From assembly GCF_963518325.1 (NCBI RefSeq), contig NZ_CAUQJB010000023.1, forward strand, positions 1 to 64,000: 64,000 nucleotides of DNA, given 5' to 3'. Within the stretch, counting starts at the first letter, position 1. Every line of letters begins with the position of its first letter. The position numbers were made by a program, and so were the translations under genes. Below the pieces are notes generated by a model. The model had not been told where the DNA came from, searched no databases, and saw only the letters and a list, made by a program, of their open reading frames with translations. The stretch comes from Vagococcus_D sp963518325. Its GTDB lineage: Bacteria > Bacillota > Bacilli > Lactobacillales > Vagococcaceae. Below, one piece after another: positions 49,244-58,828 of the stretch.

Positions 49244-49942
49244 ATGTTTAAAAAGAAAGTCATCAAAGAAACCACTCAAGCAGTAAGTTTGATTACCTTA
49301 GCTGATCGAACCTCTCCTGTTTCTGAGCAGTACCGAACCATTAGAACCAATATCCAGTTTGCCATGGTAGACAAAGAATTAAAAACCTTGATCGTTACCT
49401 CTTCTGGACCGGGAGAAGGCAAATCAACAACCTCTGCTAATCTAGCAGTCGTTTTTGCTAATTCAGGCATTCGAACCTTGTTAGTGGATGCCGATTTAAG
49501 AAAACCAACAGTCGCCAAAAGTTTTGGCTTGCGTAACCATCATGGGTTAAGCAATTTGTTAAGTGAACGTGAGTCAAAAATACATAATGTTGTCCAATCC
49601 TCTGGAATTGAGAATCTAACCATTTTATCAAGTGGACCAAAACCGCCCAACCCATCTGAAATGTTAGGATCCATGCGGATGCACACAGTGATTAAAGAAA
49701 TGCGTCAAGAGTTTGATTTGGTCATCTTTGATATGCCGCCTGTTGTAGCGGTGACAGATGCCCAGGTAGTGGCCTCACAAGTGGATGGTACCATTATGGT
49801 GGTTCGTGAAGGGGTATCGAATAAAAATGCTTTAATCAAAGCGAAAAGTTTATTGGAAATGGTTAATGCCAATATGTTGGGTGTTGTGTATAATGGCTCA
49901 ACTCGAAATGTTGACCAGGGCTACTATTACTATGGTGCCTAA
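49244..49942 (+). CDS. cpsD: CpsD-type tyrosine autokinase
   Basis: A 232-residue bacterial tyrosine kinase. SEQYRTIRTNIQFAM is the oligomer interface motif. Walker A GPGEGKST spans residues 55-62 with Lys60, Walker A-prime LLVDADLRKPT follows near residue 86, and Walker B is VIFDMPPV. The C-terminus has the tyrosine cluster YYYYG that is autophosphorylated. Together with CpsC it controls chain length and export; CpsB removes the phosphates. AGAGGAG precedes the ATG, 15 nt after cpsC. It is complete, unlike the kinase-like tail at 31963-32907. Confidence 0.95.
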   Translation: MFKKKVIKETTQAVSLITLADRTSPVSEQYRTIRTNIQFAMVDKELKTLIVTSSGPGEGKSTTSANLAVVFANSGIRTLLVDADLRKPTVAKSFGLRNHHGLSNLLSERESKIHNVVQSSGIENLTILSSGPKPPNPSEMLGSMRMHTVIKEMRQEFDLVIFDMPPVVAVTDAQVVASQVDGTIMVVREGVSNKNALIKAKSLLEMVNANMLGVVYNGSTRNVDQGYYYYGA

Positions 49943-49966
49943 ATAATAATCTGAGGAGTGAAGAGA

Positions 49967-50734
49967 ATGATTGATTTACACTGTCATATATTACCAGGAA
50001 TAGATGATGGAGCGAATAATTTGGAAGATTCCATTCATATGGCAAACGTCGCAGTCAGCAGTGGGATTACCCACATTCTTTGCACTCCTCACCATAACAA
50101 TGGCACGTATCGTAACCCTAAATATGATGTGATTCAACATGTTGCTGCCTTGCAAAAAGAGTTGGATAATCGAGAGATACCTCTAACTTTATTTGAAGGA
50201 CAGGAAGTTAGGATTACTGGTGAGTTACTTCAAGACATTGATCAGGATAATATCTTGTTTGCTGATATTGATGATCAATATTTATTAATTGAATTTCCCA
50301 GTAATGATGTTCCAGCATTTACTGAAAAACTTTTTTTTGAGCTGTTAAGTCACGAAATTACGCCAATCATAGTTCATCCTGAACGGAATTCTGTTTTTAT
50401 TGATGACCCGAACAAGATTATTCCCTTTTTAGAAATGGGCGTCTTATCGCAAATGACGGCACCTAGTTATGTGGGAACTTTTGGTAAAAAAATTCAAAAA
50501 ACGGCAAAAATCATGTTGGAACATAATTTGGTGCACATGGTAGCTTCGGATGCTCATAATATAGAGAGACGTTCTTTTTATATGAAAGAAGCCTATGAGC
50601 TAATGGAGAAAGAGTTTGGCTATGAGAAAGTAGAATCATTTAAACAAGTGGCAAAAGAGATTATTAATGGAGATACAGTGAAAGTGCCAGAACCCATTGG
50701 CGTAAAAAAGAATCGGTTTAGTCTTTTTAAATAA
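49967..50734 (+). CDS. cpsB: CpsB-type PHP tyrosine-protein phosphatase
   Basis: A 255-residue metal-dependent phosphatase of the PHP family. Metal ligands are visible in DLHCHILPGIDDGA (residues about 3-16), TPHHNNG, EGQEVRI, HPERN and SDAHN. It dephosphorylates CpsD. The frame opens at GTG 49958, but GAGGAG spacing indicates ATG 49967. It lies 24 nt after cpsD. In streptococci the usual order is A-B-C-D; here cpsB follows cpsD and no cpsA is in the operon, although an LCP protein is present at 21182-22306. Confidence 0.94.
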   Translation: MIDLHCHILPGIDDGANNLEDSIHMANVAVSSGITHILCTPHHNNGTYRNPKYDVIQHVAALQKELDNREIPLTLFEGQEVRITGELLQDIDQDNILFADIDDQYLLIEFPSNDVPAFTEKLFFELLSHEITPIIVHPERNSVFIDDPNKIIPFLEMGVLSQMTAPSYVGTFGKKIQKTAKIMLEHNLVHMVASDAHNIERRSFYMKEAYELMEKEFGYEKVESFKQVAKEIINGDTVKVPEPIGVKKNRFSLFK

Positions 50735-50769
50735 GGGAAAATGTTTGGTTGGAAGAAGGTTTTTTGAGT

Positions 50770-52587
50770 ATGACTAGAAAAGTAAAAATTGTCACTTTGT
50801 TAGCAGTAGATTCACTATTAATCACATTAGCGAATCTATTTTCCTTTATATATATGAAGCCTTTTGTAGCTATTTCAAATGAGGTGTTAGTAAAAGCATT
50901 ACTCATTCAGCTGCTTTTATATTTAGTATTAGGCAGAATATTTAAAGTTTTTACACGCATTAATCGATATACCAGTCTCAAGGAGTTAGTGGCAATCTTT
51001 TTTGCATTAATAATTTCCTACTTTATTGAAATGGCCTATTTTATTTTTAGCGGCGATGTCTATAGCCAGCGGTACATTTTTTTTACTTATTTATTAAGTA
51101 TGTTTGTTATTAGTGCCAGTCGTGTTACTTGGCGTATTTTGATTGAATATCAAAATAATAAAATCAAGGACAAACGCAAACAAAAAAATACGATTATTGT
51201 TGGAGCCGGGGCTGGCGGGGGGATATTATTAAATACCTTAAATGCATCGATTACTAATAATCAAATGAATATTGTTGGTGTTGTTGATGATGCCCAAGAT
51301 AAAGTTGGCACGCTATTTTATGGAAGCAAAGTCATCGGGACAACGAATGAATTGCCTTTATTAATTGAAGAATACAATGTTGAAAATGTGACAATTGCTA
51401 TTCCGTCGCTTAAGTCAAAAGGATTTGAGCGGATTCTCGATATTTTAAAAGAAACTTCTGTTTCAATCAACTCCATGCCATCGATTGAACAAATAGTAAA
51501 TGGTGATGTCAATGTCACTAAATTAAGAGAAGTTGACGTGGTTGATTTACTAGGTAGAGAAGAAGTTAAATTGGACATGGATTCTATTTCTAACCAACTG
51601 ACCAATAGATCGATTTTAGTAACAGGTGCAGGAGGTTCGATAGGTTCTGAAATTTGTCGACAGGTCATTCGTTTTAATCCTCAAAAACTCATATTAGTAG
51701 GTCATGGAGAAAACTCTATATATTTAATCGAAAAAGAGTTGAGAGTGAAATACAAACATAAGAATACAGAAATAATTCCGATCATTGCAGATATTCAAGA
51801 TAGAAATAGAATAGTTGATATTATTAGCGAACATCAACCGGATATAATTTACCATGCGGCTGCACACAAACATGTCCCTCTAATGGAATACAACCCAACT
51901 GAGGCAGTTAAAAATAACATTTATGGAACAAAAAATGTTGCGGAAGCGGCCAAAGAATACGGTGTGGCTTCTTTTGTTATGATTTCAACCGATAAAGCGA
52001 ATAACCCGCCTAATGTTATGGGAGCGACTAAGCGCATTGCAGAGATGATTGTGACGAGTTTAAATGAACCAGGCAAAACTAAATTTTCCGCTGTTCGTTT
52101 TGGTAATGTACTAGGTAGCAGAGGAAGTGTGGTTCCGCTGTTTAAAGAACAGATTGAGTGCGGCGGACCTATTACAGTCACAGATTTACGAATGACTAGG
52201 TACTTTATGACAATTCCAGAAGCGAGCCGATTAGTTTTGCAGTCTGGCGCGTTAGCAAATGGTGGTGAAATATTTATTTTAGATATGGGCGAACCAGTAA
52301 AAATAAGTGATCTAGCTAAAAAAATGATTAAGTTAAGTGGTTATACGGAAGAAGAAATTAAAATTGTTGAATCTGGAATTAGACCTGGTGAAAAGTTATA
52401 TGAGGAATTATTGGTAGATAAAGAAAAATCACCAAATCAAGTTCATGAGAAAATATTTGTTGGAAATATAAGCGGTTATGAGGCTTCCTATGTACTTGAT
52501 TTTGTAGAACAATTACCCCATGATAGACAAAAATTGGCAAAGGACTTGGTAGCATTTGCTAATAACTCAAGTAAAAACAACTATTAA
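50770..52587 (+). CDS. Membrane-bound UDP-GlcNAc 4,6-dehydratase (EpsC/PglF/CapD family)
   Basis: A 605-residue enzyme. Four N-terminal helices (about 5-115) precede a degenerate Rossmann domain (IVGAGAGGGILL, about 135-250). The catalytic SDR domain starts with GAGGSIGS at 286-293. The active site is MxxxK (Met417, Lys421 in NVMGATKR) in place of Tyr-x3-Lys, as in known 4,6-dehydratases, with STDKANNPP just before it. It converts UDP-GlcNAc to the 4-keto-6-deoxy sugar. An upstream TTG could start the frame at 50749; GGAAGAAGG favours ATG 50770. The aminotransferase and phosphoglycosyltransferase behind it complete a PglF-PglE-PglC-like set. Confidence 0.92.
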   Translation: MTRKVKIVTLLAVDSLLITLANLFSFIYMKPFVAISNEVLVKALLIQLLLYLVLGRIFKVFTRINRYTSLKELVAIFFALIISYFIEMAYFIFSGDVYSQRYIFFTYLLSMFVISASRVTWRILIEYQNNKIKDKRKQKNTIIVGAGAGGGILLNTLNASITNNQMNIVGVVDDAQDKVGTLFYGSKVIGTTNELPLLIEEYNVENVTIAIPSLKSKGFERILDILKETSVSINSMPSIEQIVNGDVNVTKLREVDVVDLLGREEVKLDMDSISNQLTNRSILVTGAGGSIGSEICRQVIRFNPQKLILVGHGENSIYLIEKELRVKYKHKNTEIIPIIADIQDRNRIVDIISEHQPDIIYHAAAHKHVPLMEYNPTEAVKNNIYGTKNVAEAAKEYGVASFVMISTDKANNPPNVMGATKRIAEMIVTSLNEPGKTKFSAVRFGNVLGSRGSVVPLFKEQIECGGPITVTDLRMTRYFMTIPEASRLVLQSGALANGGEIFILDMGEPVKISDLAKKMIKLSGYTEEEIKIVESGIRPGEKLYEELLVDKEKSPNQVHEKIFVGNISGYEASYVLDFVEQLPHDRQKLAKDLVAFANNSSKNNY

Positions 52588-52602
52588 TTTGGAGAGTGTA
52601 AA

Positions 52603-53709
52603 ATGGAGAAAAAAATATTTTTATCATCGCCTCATATGAGTGAAGAAGGCTACGAACAACAATATATTAATGAAGCTTTTGAAACAAATTGGATTGCACC
52701 CTTAGGGGAAAATGTTGATAAATTTGAAGAAGAGCTAGCAGACTATGTAGGCAGTGAGAATGCAGCTGCGTTGTCTTCAGGGACTGCCGCACTGCATTTG
52801 GCTTTGAAAGCAGCAGAAGTTGGTGATGGGGATATTGTTTTTTGCCAAAGTTTGACTTTTTCAGCTTCTGCTAACCCAATTATTTATCAGAATGCCAAAC
52901 CGGTTTTTATTGATAGCGATAAGGAAACGTGGAACATGGATCCGACTGCGCTAGAAAAAGCTTTTGAAAAATATACACCTAAAGCGGTTATTGTGGTACA
53001 TTTGTATGGGTTATCAGCAAACATGGATGAAATCAAAAGAATTTGTGATAAACACAATACCATCCTCATTGAAGATGCAGCTGAAAGTTTAGGAAGCAAA
53101 TACAAAGGCGTTAGTACAGGAACCATTGGTGACTATGGTATTTTTTCTTTTAATGGGAATAAAATCATTACAACTTCAGGTGGCGGTATGTTGGTTTCCA
53201 ATAATGAAGAAAAAATTGCTAAATCAAGATTTTGGGCAACTCAAAGTCGAGATCAAGCACCACACTATCAACATTCTGAATTAGGCTTTAATTACAGACT
53301 AAGTAATGTTCTTGCGGGAATTGGAAGAGGGCAATTGAAAGTCTTAAATCAACGCGTACAAAAAAAACGTGAAATTTTTGATTTCTATAAACAAGAGTTA
53401 TCTTCGATTGATGGGATTGTTTTTCCACCAGAAAATTCGTGGGATTACTCAAATCATTGGTTAAGTGTGGCTTTATTTTATGGAAAAGTAAAACCAAATG
53501 ATGTTATGTCAAAATTACAAGAATTTAATATTGAAAGTCGCCCCTTATGGAAGCCGATGCATTTACAACCTTTTTTTGAGAAGTTTGATTTCATTGGAGC
53601 AGGAGTCTCAGAAGAATTATTTAAGTTCGGGGTGTGCCTACCAAGCGATACTAAAATGACGATGGATGAGTTAAAAAAAGTGGTCGAAATCATTAAAAGT
53701 TTAGACTAA
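52603..53709 (+). CDS. DegT/DnrJ/EryC1 family PLP-dependent sugar aminotransferase
   Basis: A 368-residue type I aminotransferase fold. It starts IFLSSPHMSEEGYEQQYINEAFETNWIAPLG, the EpsN/PglE-like opening. SSGTAALHLAL binds the cofactor phosphate, EDAAESLGSKYKG has the Asp for the PLP nitrogen, and FSFNGNKIITTSGGG holds the Schiff-base Lys. It probably aminates the 4-keto sugar made by the preceding dehydratase. GGAG lies before the ATG, 15 nt after that gene. No acetyltransferase follows, so the product may keep a free amino group. Confidence 0.93.
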   Translation: MEKKIFLSSPHMSEEGYEQQYINEAFETNWIAPLGENVDKFEEELADYVGSENAAALSSGTAALHLALKAAEVGDGDIVFCQSLTFSASANPIIYQNAKPVFIDSDKETWNMDPTALEKAFEKYTPKAVIVVHLYGLSANMDEIKRICDKHNTILIEDAAESLGSKYKGVSTGTIGDYGIFSFNGNKIITTSGGGMLVSNNEEKIAKSRFWATQSRDQAPHYQHSELGFNYRLSNVLAGIGRGQLKVLNQRVQKKREIFDFYKQELSSIDGIVFPPENSWDYSNHWLSVALFYGKVKPNDVMSKLQEFNIESRPLWKPMHLQPFFEKFDFIGAGVSEELFKFGVCLPSDTKMTMDELKKVVEIIKSLD

Positions 53710-53721
53710 CGAAGGGGATGG

Positions 53722-54330
53722 GTGAAGGTAATGTATCGCCTTTTTATTAAAAGAACACTAGACATTATACTATCTCTTATCGCGTTAATAGTACTGTCAC
53801 CTTTAATGTTAATTATTTTTCTATTAGTAAGAGTGAGATTAGGAGCACCAGTGATCTTTAAACAAGAAAGACCTGGAAAAAACGAAAAACTTTTTAATAT
53901 GTACAAATTTAGAACAATGACAAATGCCAAAGACTCGTCTGGTGAATATCTACCTGATGATGTGCGATTAACCTCATTTGGTAAGTTTTTAAGATCAACT
54001 AGTTTAGATGAATTACCTGAACTATGGAATATCCTTAAGGGTGAGATGTCTATTGTAGGTCCAAGGCCGTTATTGGTAAAATATTTACCACTATATTCGG
54101 AAGAGCAAAGAAAAAGACATAGTGTTCGTCCAGGCCTAACAGGGTTAGCGCAAGTCAATGGAAGAAATGCCATAAGCTGGGAATCAAAATTTGATTTAGA
54201 TATAAAATATGTTAGTCGAATCACTTTTTTAGGAGATGCACGTATACTTTTGTTGACTGTAAAAAAAGTGTTTGGCCGTGAAGATATTCAATCAAGTACA
54301 AGCTCAACTATGGAAGAATTTAAAGGGTAG
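53722..54330 (+). CDS. Short polyprenyl-phosphate phosphoglycosyltransferase (PglC/EpsL type)
   Basis: A 199-202 residue monotopic phosphoglycosyltransferase. A single re-entrant helix (FIKRTLDIILSLIALIVLSPLMLIIFLLVRV) is followed by the catalytic core: GAPVIFKQERPGKNEKLFNMYKFRTM, LRSTSLDELPELWNILKGEMSIVGPRP with the Asp-Glu catalytic dyad, and RPGLTGLAQVNGRN. It transfers sugar-1-phosphate to undecaprenyl phosphate; the neighbours suggest an amino or diamino-type deoxysugar. Start is GTG 53722 behind AAGGGG or ATG 53731. It is the second priming enzyme in the window, after 34009-35400, besides tagO. Confidence 0.92.
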   Translation: MKVMYRLFIKRTLDIILSLIALIVLSPLMLIIFLLVRVRLGAPVIFKQERPGKNEKLFNMYKFRTMTNAKDSSGEYLPDDVRLTSFGKFLRSTSLDELPELWNILKGEMSIVGPRPLLVKYLPLYSEEQRKRHSVRPGLTGLAQVNGRNAISWESKFDLDIKYVSRITFLGDARILLLTVKKVFGREDIQSSTSSTMEEFKG

Positions 54331-54365
54331 CCTCAATAAGGTTTTTACTAAGGAGTAAGGTGTTA

Positions 54366-55571
54366 ATGGATATTTTATTTTTGTCAATTGCTTATCCCAA
54401 AAAAGGAAATAGTAATTTGTATTCTGACTTGGCAATTGAACTAGTGAATGCTGGTCATCACGTGACAGTAGTTACAGTTGAAGAGCATCGAGATATTTCT
54501 GAAACTTCTTTAGGGGTTGAAGGGGAAATTGAAAGGCTAAGGGTTCGTGTAGGCAATCAATTTGGTGTGGGGTTAATTGAAAAAGGGCTGACCACTTTAA
54601 AAACAACGCCTTACTTAAAAAAAGCCATTCATTCATTTTTAGGAGAACGAACATTCGACCTAATATTATATTCAACACCTCCGGTTACTTTTGCTGGGGT
54701 GGTTAAGTTTTGCAAAAAAAAATTTAGAGCTAAGACTTATTTAATGTTAAAAGACATTTTTCCTCAAAATGCTGTTGATTTAGGTATGATTAAAAAGAAT
54801 AGTATTATTTATAAATTTTTTAAAAGAAAAGAAAAACAATTATATGATTACTCAGATCAAATTGGTTGTATGTCCAAAGCAAACATTGAATTTGTGGAGA
54901 AACAATTTCCAGGACTCTATAGTGACCGATTAGAGCTTTTTTACAATAGTAAAAAAATCCTACCGTTTGTTAAATCGGAAAGGAATTTAACTAGATCAAA
55001 ATATAACTTACCTCAAGATAAAATTATCTTTGTATTCGGCGGTAATTTAGGAAAACCCCAAGGCATCGATTTTCTAATTGAAGGAATTAATAAATCCAAA
55101 TCAATTTTGGAGGCTCATTTCTTAATCATTGGAAATGGCTCAGAAGTTCAGCTGTTAGAAAGTTATTTGGAAAAAAGTGACTCAACTAATCTATCTTTTA
55201 TGGGGAAACTTCCGAGCGATGAATATAATCAGATCATGAAAGCATGTGATGTTGGTTTAATCGTTTTGAGTTATAAGTTTACCATTCCAAATGTTCCATC
55301 AAGGATATTATCGTATATGCACGAGCAGATGCCGATATTTGCTGCTACAGATAGACATACTGATATTTCTCATTTGATTCTGGAAAATGCTCAATGTGGT
55401 TGGTGGTGTGAGTCTAAATCACCTAATGAGTTTTCAGAAAAGATTTCTCAAATTGTAAAGCAACATAAAGAATTCAGCAATCTTGGTAAAAACGGAAGAA
55501 CTTACTTGGAAAGTGAATACGATGTAAAGTTATCAGTCAGTAACATAGAAAAATTTGTGTTAGGAGAATGA
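54366..55571 (+). CDS. Family 4 glycosyltransferase, WbuB-like (FucNAc transferase)
   Basis: A 401-residue GT-B enzyme. DILFLSIAYPKKGNSNLYSDLAIELVNAGHHVTVVT at the start and LILYSTPPVTFAGVVKFCKKK, LMLKDIFPQNAVDLGMI are the WbuB-type N-domain marks. FVFGGNLGKPQGIDFLIEGI and NVPSRILSYMHEQMPIFAATD are in the donor domain. WbuB-like enzymes add L-FucNAc, and the fnlABC genes for that donor start directly downstream with a 4-nt overlap. AAGGAG spacing favours ATG 54366 over the upstream GTG 54360. Confidence 0.87.
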   Translation: MDILFLSIAYPKKGNSNLYSDLAIELVNAGHHVTVVTVEEHRDISETSLGVEGEIERLRVRVGNQFGVGLIEKGLTTLKTTPYLKKAIHSFLGERTFDLILYSTPPVTFAGVVKFCKKKFRAKTYLMLKDIFPQNAVDLGMIKKNSIIYKFFKRKEKQLYDYSDQIGCMSKANIEFVEKQFPGLYSDRLELFYNSKKILPFVKSERNLTRSKYNLPQDKIIFVFGGNLGKPQGIDFLIEGINKSKSILEAHFLIIGNGSEVQLLESYLEKSDSTNLSFMGKLPSDEYNQIMKACDVGLIVLSYKFTIPNVPSRILSYMHEQMPIFAATDRHTDISHLILENAQCGWWCESKSPNEFSEKISQIVKQHKEFSNLGKNGRTYLESEYDVKLSVSNIEKFVLGE

Positions 55572-55573
55572 AT

Positions 55574-56593
55574 ATGTTTAAAGATAAAACATTATTAATC
55601 ACAGGGGGAACAGGCTCTTTCGGTAATGCCGTTATGAAGCGATTTTTAGATACTGAAATAAAAGAAATTAGAATTTTTTCTCGTGATGAAAAAAAGCAAG
55701 ATGATATGCGGAAAGAATATAAGAATGACAAATTGAAATTTTATATCGGTGATGTAAGGGATATTCAAAGTGTGAAAAATGCTATGCATAATGTTGATTA
55801 TGTTTTCCATGCTGCTGCATTAAAACAAGTCCCCTCATGTGAGTTTTTTCCGTTAGAAGCAGTCAAAACTAATATCTTAGGAACTGAAAATGTATTAACA
55901 GCAGCTATAGAAGAAGGCGTGAAAAAAGTTATTTGCTTATCTACTGATAAAGCAGCATACCCAATCAATGCCATGGGAATTTCTAAGGCCATGATGGAGA
56001 AAGTATTCGTTGCTAAATCTAGAACTGTAAGTGATGATGAAACTTTGATTTGTGGTACTAGATATGGTAATGTAATGGCTTCACGTGGATCAGTTATCCC
56101 TTTGTTTATTGAGCAAATTAAGAATGGAGAACAGCTAACCATTACCGATCCAAATATGACTCGATTCCTAATGAGCCTTGAGGAAGCTGTAGAGTTAGTC
56201 ATTTTTGCTTTTCATAATGCGATTGCAGGTGATATTATGGTTCAAAAGTCACCGGCTTCGACGATACGTGATTTAGCTCAAGCTCTGCAAGAATTATTCG
56301 GATATGAAAAAGAAATTAAGATTATAGGTACGCGACATGGTGAAAAGTTATACGAAACCCTACTGACAAAAGAAGAATATATCAAAGCCGAGAATTTAGA
56401 AGGCTTTTATCGTGTTCCGTCGGATAAACGTGATTTGAATTACGATAAGTTTTTTGAAGATGGTAGTGAAGAATTAACGGAACAAAATGAATATAATTCT
56501 CATAATACTCAATTGTTGAACATTGAAGAAATTAAAGAGAAGTTACTGAGTTTAGAGCTGGTTAGAAATGAGTTAGAAAGTTGGAATAGTTGA
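55574..56593 (+). CDS. fnlA: UDP-GlcNAc 4,6-dehydratase/5-epimerase (FnlA/CapE)
   Basis: A 339-residue soluble SDR enzyme, first of three steps to UDP-N-acetyl-L-fucosamine. TGGTGSFGNAV is the NAD loop, SRDEKKQDDMRKE and DVRD follow, and the active site is MxxxK (Met134, Lys138 in AMGISKAMMEK) after STDKAAYP, as in CapE. GTRYGNVMASRGSVIPLF and HGEKLYETLL are further family marks. AGGAG at 55561-55565 spaces best to ATG 55574; ATG 55568 is also in frame and overlaps the previous stop. The fnlB stop-start overlap downstream shows tight coupling. Confidence 0.94.
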   Translation: MFKDKTLLITGGTGSFGNAVMKRFLDTEIKEIRIFSRDEKKQDDMRKEYKNDKLKFYIGDVRDIQSVKNAMHNVDYVFHAAALKQVPSCEFFPLEAVKTNILGTENVLTAAIEEGVKKVICLSTDKAAYPINAMGISKAMMEKVFVAKSRTVSDDETLICGTRYGNVMASRGSVIPLFIEQIKNGEQLTITDPNMTRFLMSLEEAVELVIFAFHNAIAGDIMVQKSPASTIRDLAQALQELFGYEKEIKIIGTRHGEKLYETLLTKEEYIKAENLEGFYRVPSDKRDLNYDKFFEDGSEELTEQNEYNSHNTQLLNIEEIKEKLLSLELVRNELESWNS

Positions 56594-57702
56594 TGAAGAT
56601 ATTAATTACTGGTTCCAATGGTTTTATTGGGCAAAATTTAATTGCAGAGTTGAAGAATAGAAATTATGAAGATTTACTGTTAGTTGACAAAGAAACTAGA
56701 GAAGAAGACTTAGAAAAATATTGTAGTCAAGCAGATTTTATTTATCATCTAGCAGGAGTAAATCGACCTGAAAATATTGTTGAATTTCAAGAAGGCAATG
56801 TCGATTTTACTGACAAAATGTTAGGTTATTTAAAGACGTATAAAAATGAAGCGCCAATTGTACTATCTTCATCTATTCAAGCTGAATTGGACAACCCTTA
56901 TGGTGTTAGTAAAAAGATGGGGGAAGAGCTATTGTTTTCGTTTGGTGAGTCAAATGGCTCAAAAGTAATAGTTTATCGTTTTCCTAATGTCTTTGGTAAG
57001 TGGTGTCGACCTAATTACAACAGTGCTATTGCTACATTTTGCTACAATATTTCTCATGGCAAAGACATTCAAGTTAATGATTCAAATGTTATAATGAATT
57101 TGGTCTATATAGATGATGTTGTTAGTGAATTGATCAATGGATTAGATGGGAAAGAGTTTAGCAATGGAAAGTATTGTTCAGTCAATGTCGTTTATACGCA
57201 GAAACTTGGGTGGATTGCTGATACAATCAAATCTTTTTCTGAATCCAGAATTAATAAAGTAATCCCCAATATGGGTGACGACTTAACTAAAAAATTATAT
57301 AGCACTTATTTAAGTTATCTTGATGAAAAAGATTTTTCTTATTTATTAAAAATGAATGTTGATGATCGAGGTTCTTTTACTGAGTTTATAAAGACGAAAG
57401 ATGCGGGGCAAGTATCAATTAATATTTCAAAACCCGGGATTGTAAAAGGCCAACATTGGCATCACACCAAGAATGAAAAATTTTTAGTTGTCAGCGGTCA
57501 AGGCGTGATTAGATTTAGAAAAATTGGTAGTGATGAAGTTATTGAATATTTTGTTAGTGGGGAAAAACTAGAAGTTGTTGACGTACCTGTCGGTTATACA
57601 CATAATATTGAAAATAATAGTGAAAAAGAAATGGTAACAGTGATGTGGGCAAATGAGCCATTTGATCCAGAAAATCCTGATACGTTTTATTTGGAGGTTT
57701 AA
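56593..57702 (+). CDS. fnlB: UDP-FucNAc pathway reductase with cupin domain (FnlB/CapF)
   Basis: A 369-residue bifunctional enzyme. The N-terminal SDR reductase has ITGSNGFIGQNL at residues 4-15 and YGVSKKMGE with the Tyr-x3-Lys pair. The C-terminal cupin (about 245-369) has the metal site GQHWHHTKNEKF (His288, His290/His291) and a DVPVGYTHNIEN His. CapF performs C3 epimerisation in the cupin and C4 reduction in the SDR domain. Its ATG overlaps the stop of fnlA (TGATG). fnlC follows after one base. Confidence 0.94.
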   Translation: MKILITGSNGFIGQNLIAELKNRNYEDLLLVDKETREEDLEKYCSQADFIYHLAGVNRPENIVEFQEGNVDFTDKMLGYLKTYKNEAPIVLSSSIQAELDNPYGVSKKMGEELLFSFGESNGSKVIVYRFPNVFGKWCRPNYNSAIATFCYNISHGKDIQVNDSNVIMNLVYIDDVVSELINGLDGKEFSNGKYCSVNVVYTQKLGWIADTIKSFSESRINKVIPNMGDDLTKKLYSTYLSYLDEKDFSYLLKMNVDDRGSFTEFIKTKDAGQVSINISKPGIVKGQHWHHTKNEKFLVVSGQGVIRFRKIGSDEVIEYFVSGEKLEVVDVPVGYTHNIENNSEKEMVTVMWANEPFDPENPDTFYLEV

Positions 57703-57703
57703 A

Positions 57704-58828
57704 ATGAAAAAGTTAAAAGTAATGACAGTTGTTGGAACTCGCCCAGAAATTATTCGTTTGTCTGCTGTTATAAATAAGTTGGAAGAATCCGAGGCTATCG
57801 AGCATGTACTGGTTCACACTGGGCAAAATTATGACTATGAGCTTAATGAGGTTTTCTTTGAAGATTTCAAATTAAGAAAACCTGATTATTTTTTGAATGC
57901 CGCAGTTGGAACAGCTATTGAAACAGTTGGTAATATATTAATTAAAATTGATCCAATTCTTGATGAAGTAAGACCCGATGCTTTTTTAGTTTTAGGTGAT
58001 ACAAATAGTTGTTTATGTGCGATTGCTGCTAAGCGTCGTCAAATACCTATTTTCCATATGGAAGCAGGAAATCGTTGCTTTGATCAACGGGTACCAGAGG
58101 AAACCAATAGAAAAATTGTTGATCATACAGCTGACGTTAATTTGACCTATAGTGATATTGCTCGTGAATATTTGTTAAGAGAGGGCTTACCAGCAGATCG
58201 CATAATAAAAACAGGCAGTCCGATGTTTGAAGTATTAGAATCTCGGAAAAAAGACATTGAAAATTCTAAGGTATTAGAAGAGTTGAATTTGAACAAAGAC
58301 GAATATTTTGTTGTTTCTGCTCATAGGGAAGAAAATATAAGTTCTGATGAGAATTTTTCTAACTTAGTTGATAGTTTAAATCTAATTGCTGAGACCTATC
58401 AATTACCAATCATTATTAGTACTCATCCAAGAACTATGAAGATGATAGAGCAAAAAGGAATTGAGTTTAATAGTTTTGTTAAAACCATGAAACCGATGGG
58501 TTTTAATGATTATAATAAATTACAAATTAATGCTAAAGCGGTGCTGAGTGATAGCGGTACTATCAGCGAAGAATCATCTATTCTTGGATTCAAGGCATTG
58601 AATATTCGTCAAGCTCATGAAAGACCGGAAGCGATGGAAGAGGCCAGTGTCATGATGGTAGGCTTAACAAGTGAACGGATTTTGGAGGGACTTGCTGTAT
58701 TAGAAAGCCAAACGAAAGACACATTGAGATTGGTTGGAGATTATTCAATGCCTAATGTATCTGAGAAAGTGCTTAGAATTATTATCTCTTATACGGACTA
58801 TATAAAAAGAGTAGTGTGGAGGAAGTAA
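57704..58828 (+). CDS. fnlC: UDP-FucNAc-forming C2 epimerase (FnlC/CapG)
   Basis: A 374-residue non-hydrolysing 2-epimerase that completes UDP-L-FucNAc. VMTVVGTRPEIIRLSAVI is the N-terminal phosphate loop, HTGQNYDYELNEVFFED is typical of FnlC rather than MnaA, and HMEAGNRCFDQRVPEETNRKIVDH and SDSGTISEESSILG carry the catalytic residues. The frame opens 51 nt earlier inside fnlB, but TGGAGG spacing marks ATG 57704. The fnlA-B-C set is complete, so the organism should be able to make the L-FucNAc donor if the genes are expressed. Confidence 0.94.
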   Translation: MKKLKVMTVVGTRPEIIRLSAVINKLEESEAIEHVLVHTGQNYDYELNEVFFEDFKLRKPDYFLNAAVGTAIETVGNILIKIDPILDEVRPDAFLVLGDTNSCLCAIAAKRRQIPIFHMEAGNRCFDQRVPEETNRKIVDHTADVNLTYSDIAREYLLREGLPADRIIKTGSPMFEVLESRKKDIENSKVLEELNLNKDEYFVVSAHREENISSDENFSNLVDSLNLIAETYQLPIIISTHPRTMKMIEQKGIEFNSFVKTMKPMGFNDYNKLQINAKAVLSDSGTISEESSILGFKALNIRQAHERPEAMEEASVMMVGLTSERILEGLAVLESQTKDTLRLVGDYSMPNVSEKVLRIIISYTDYIKRVVWRK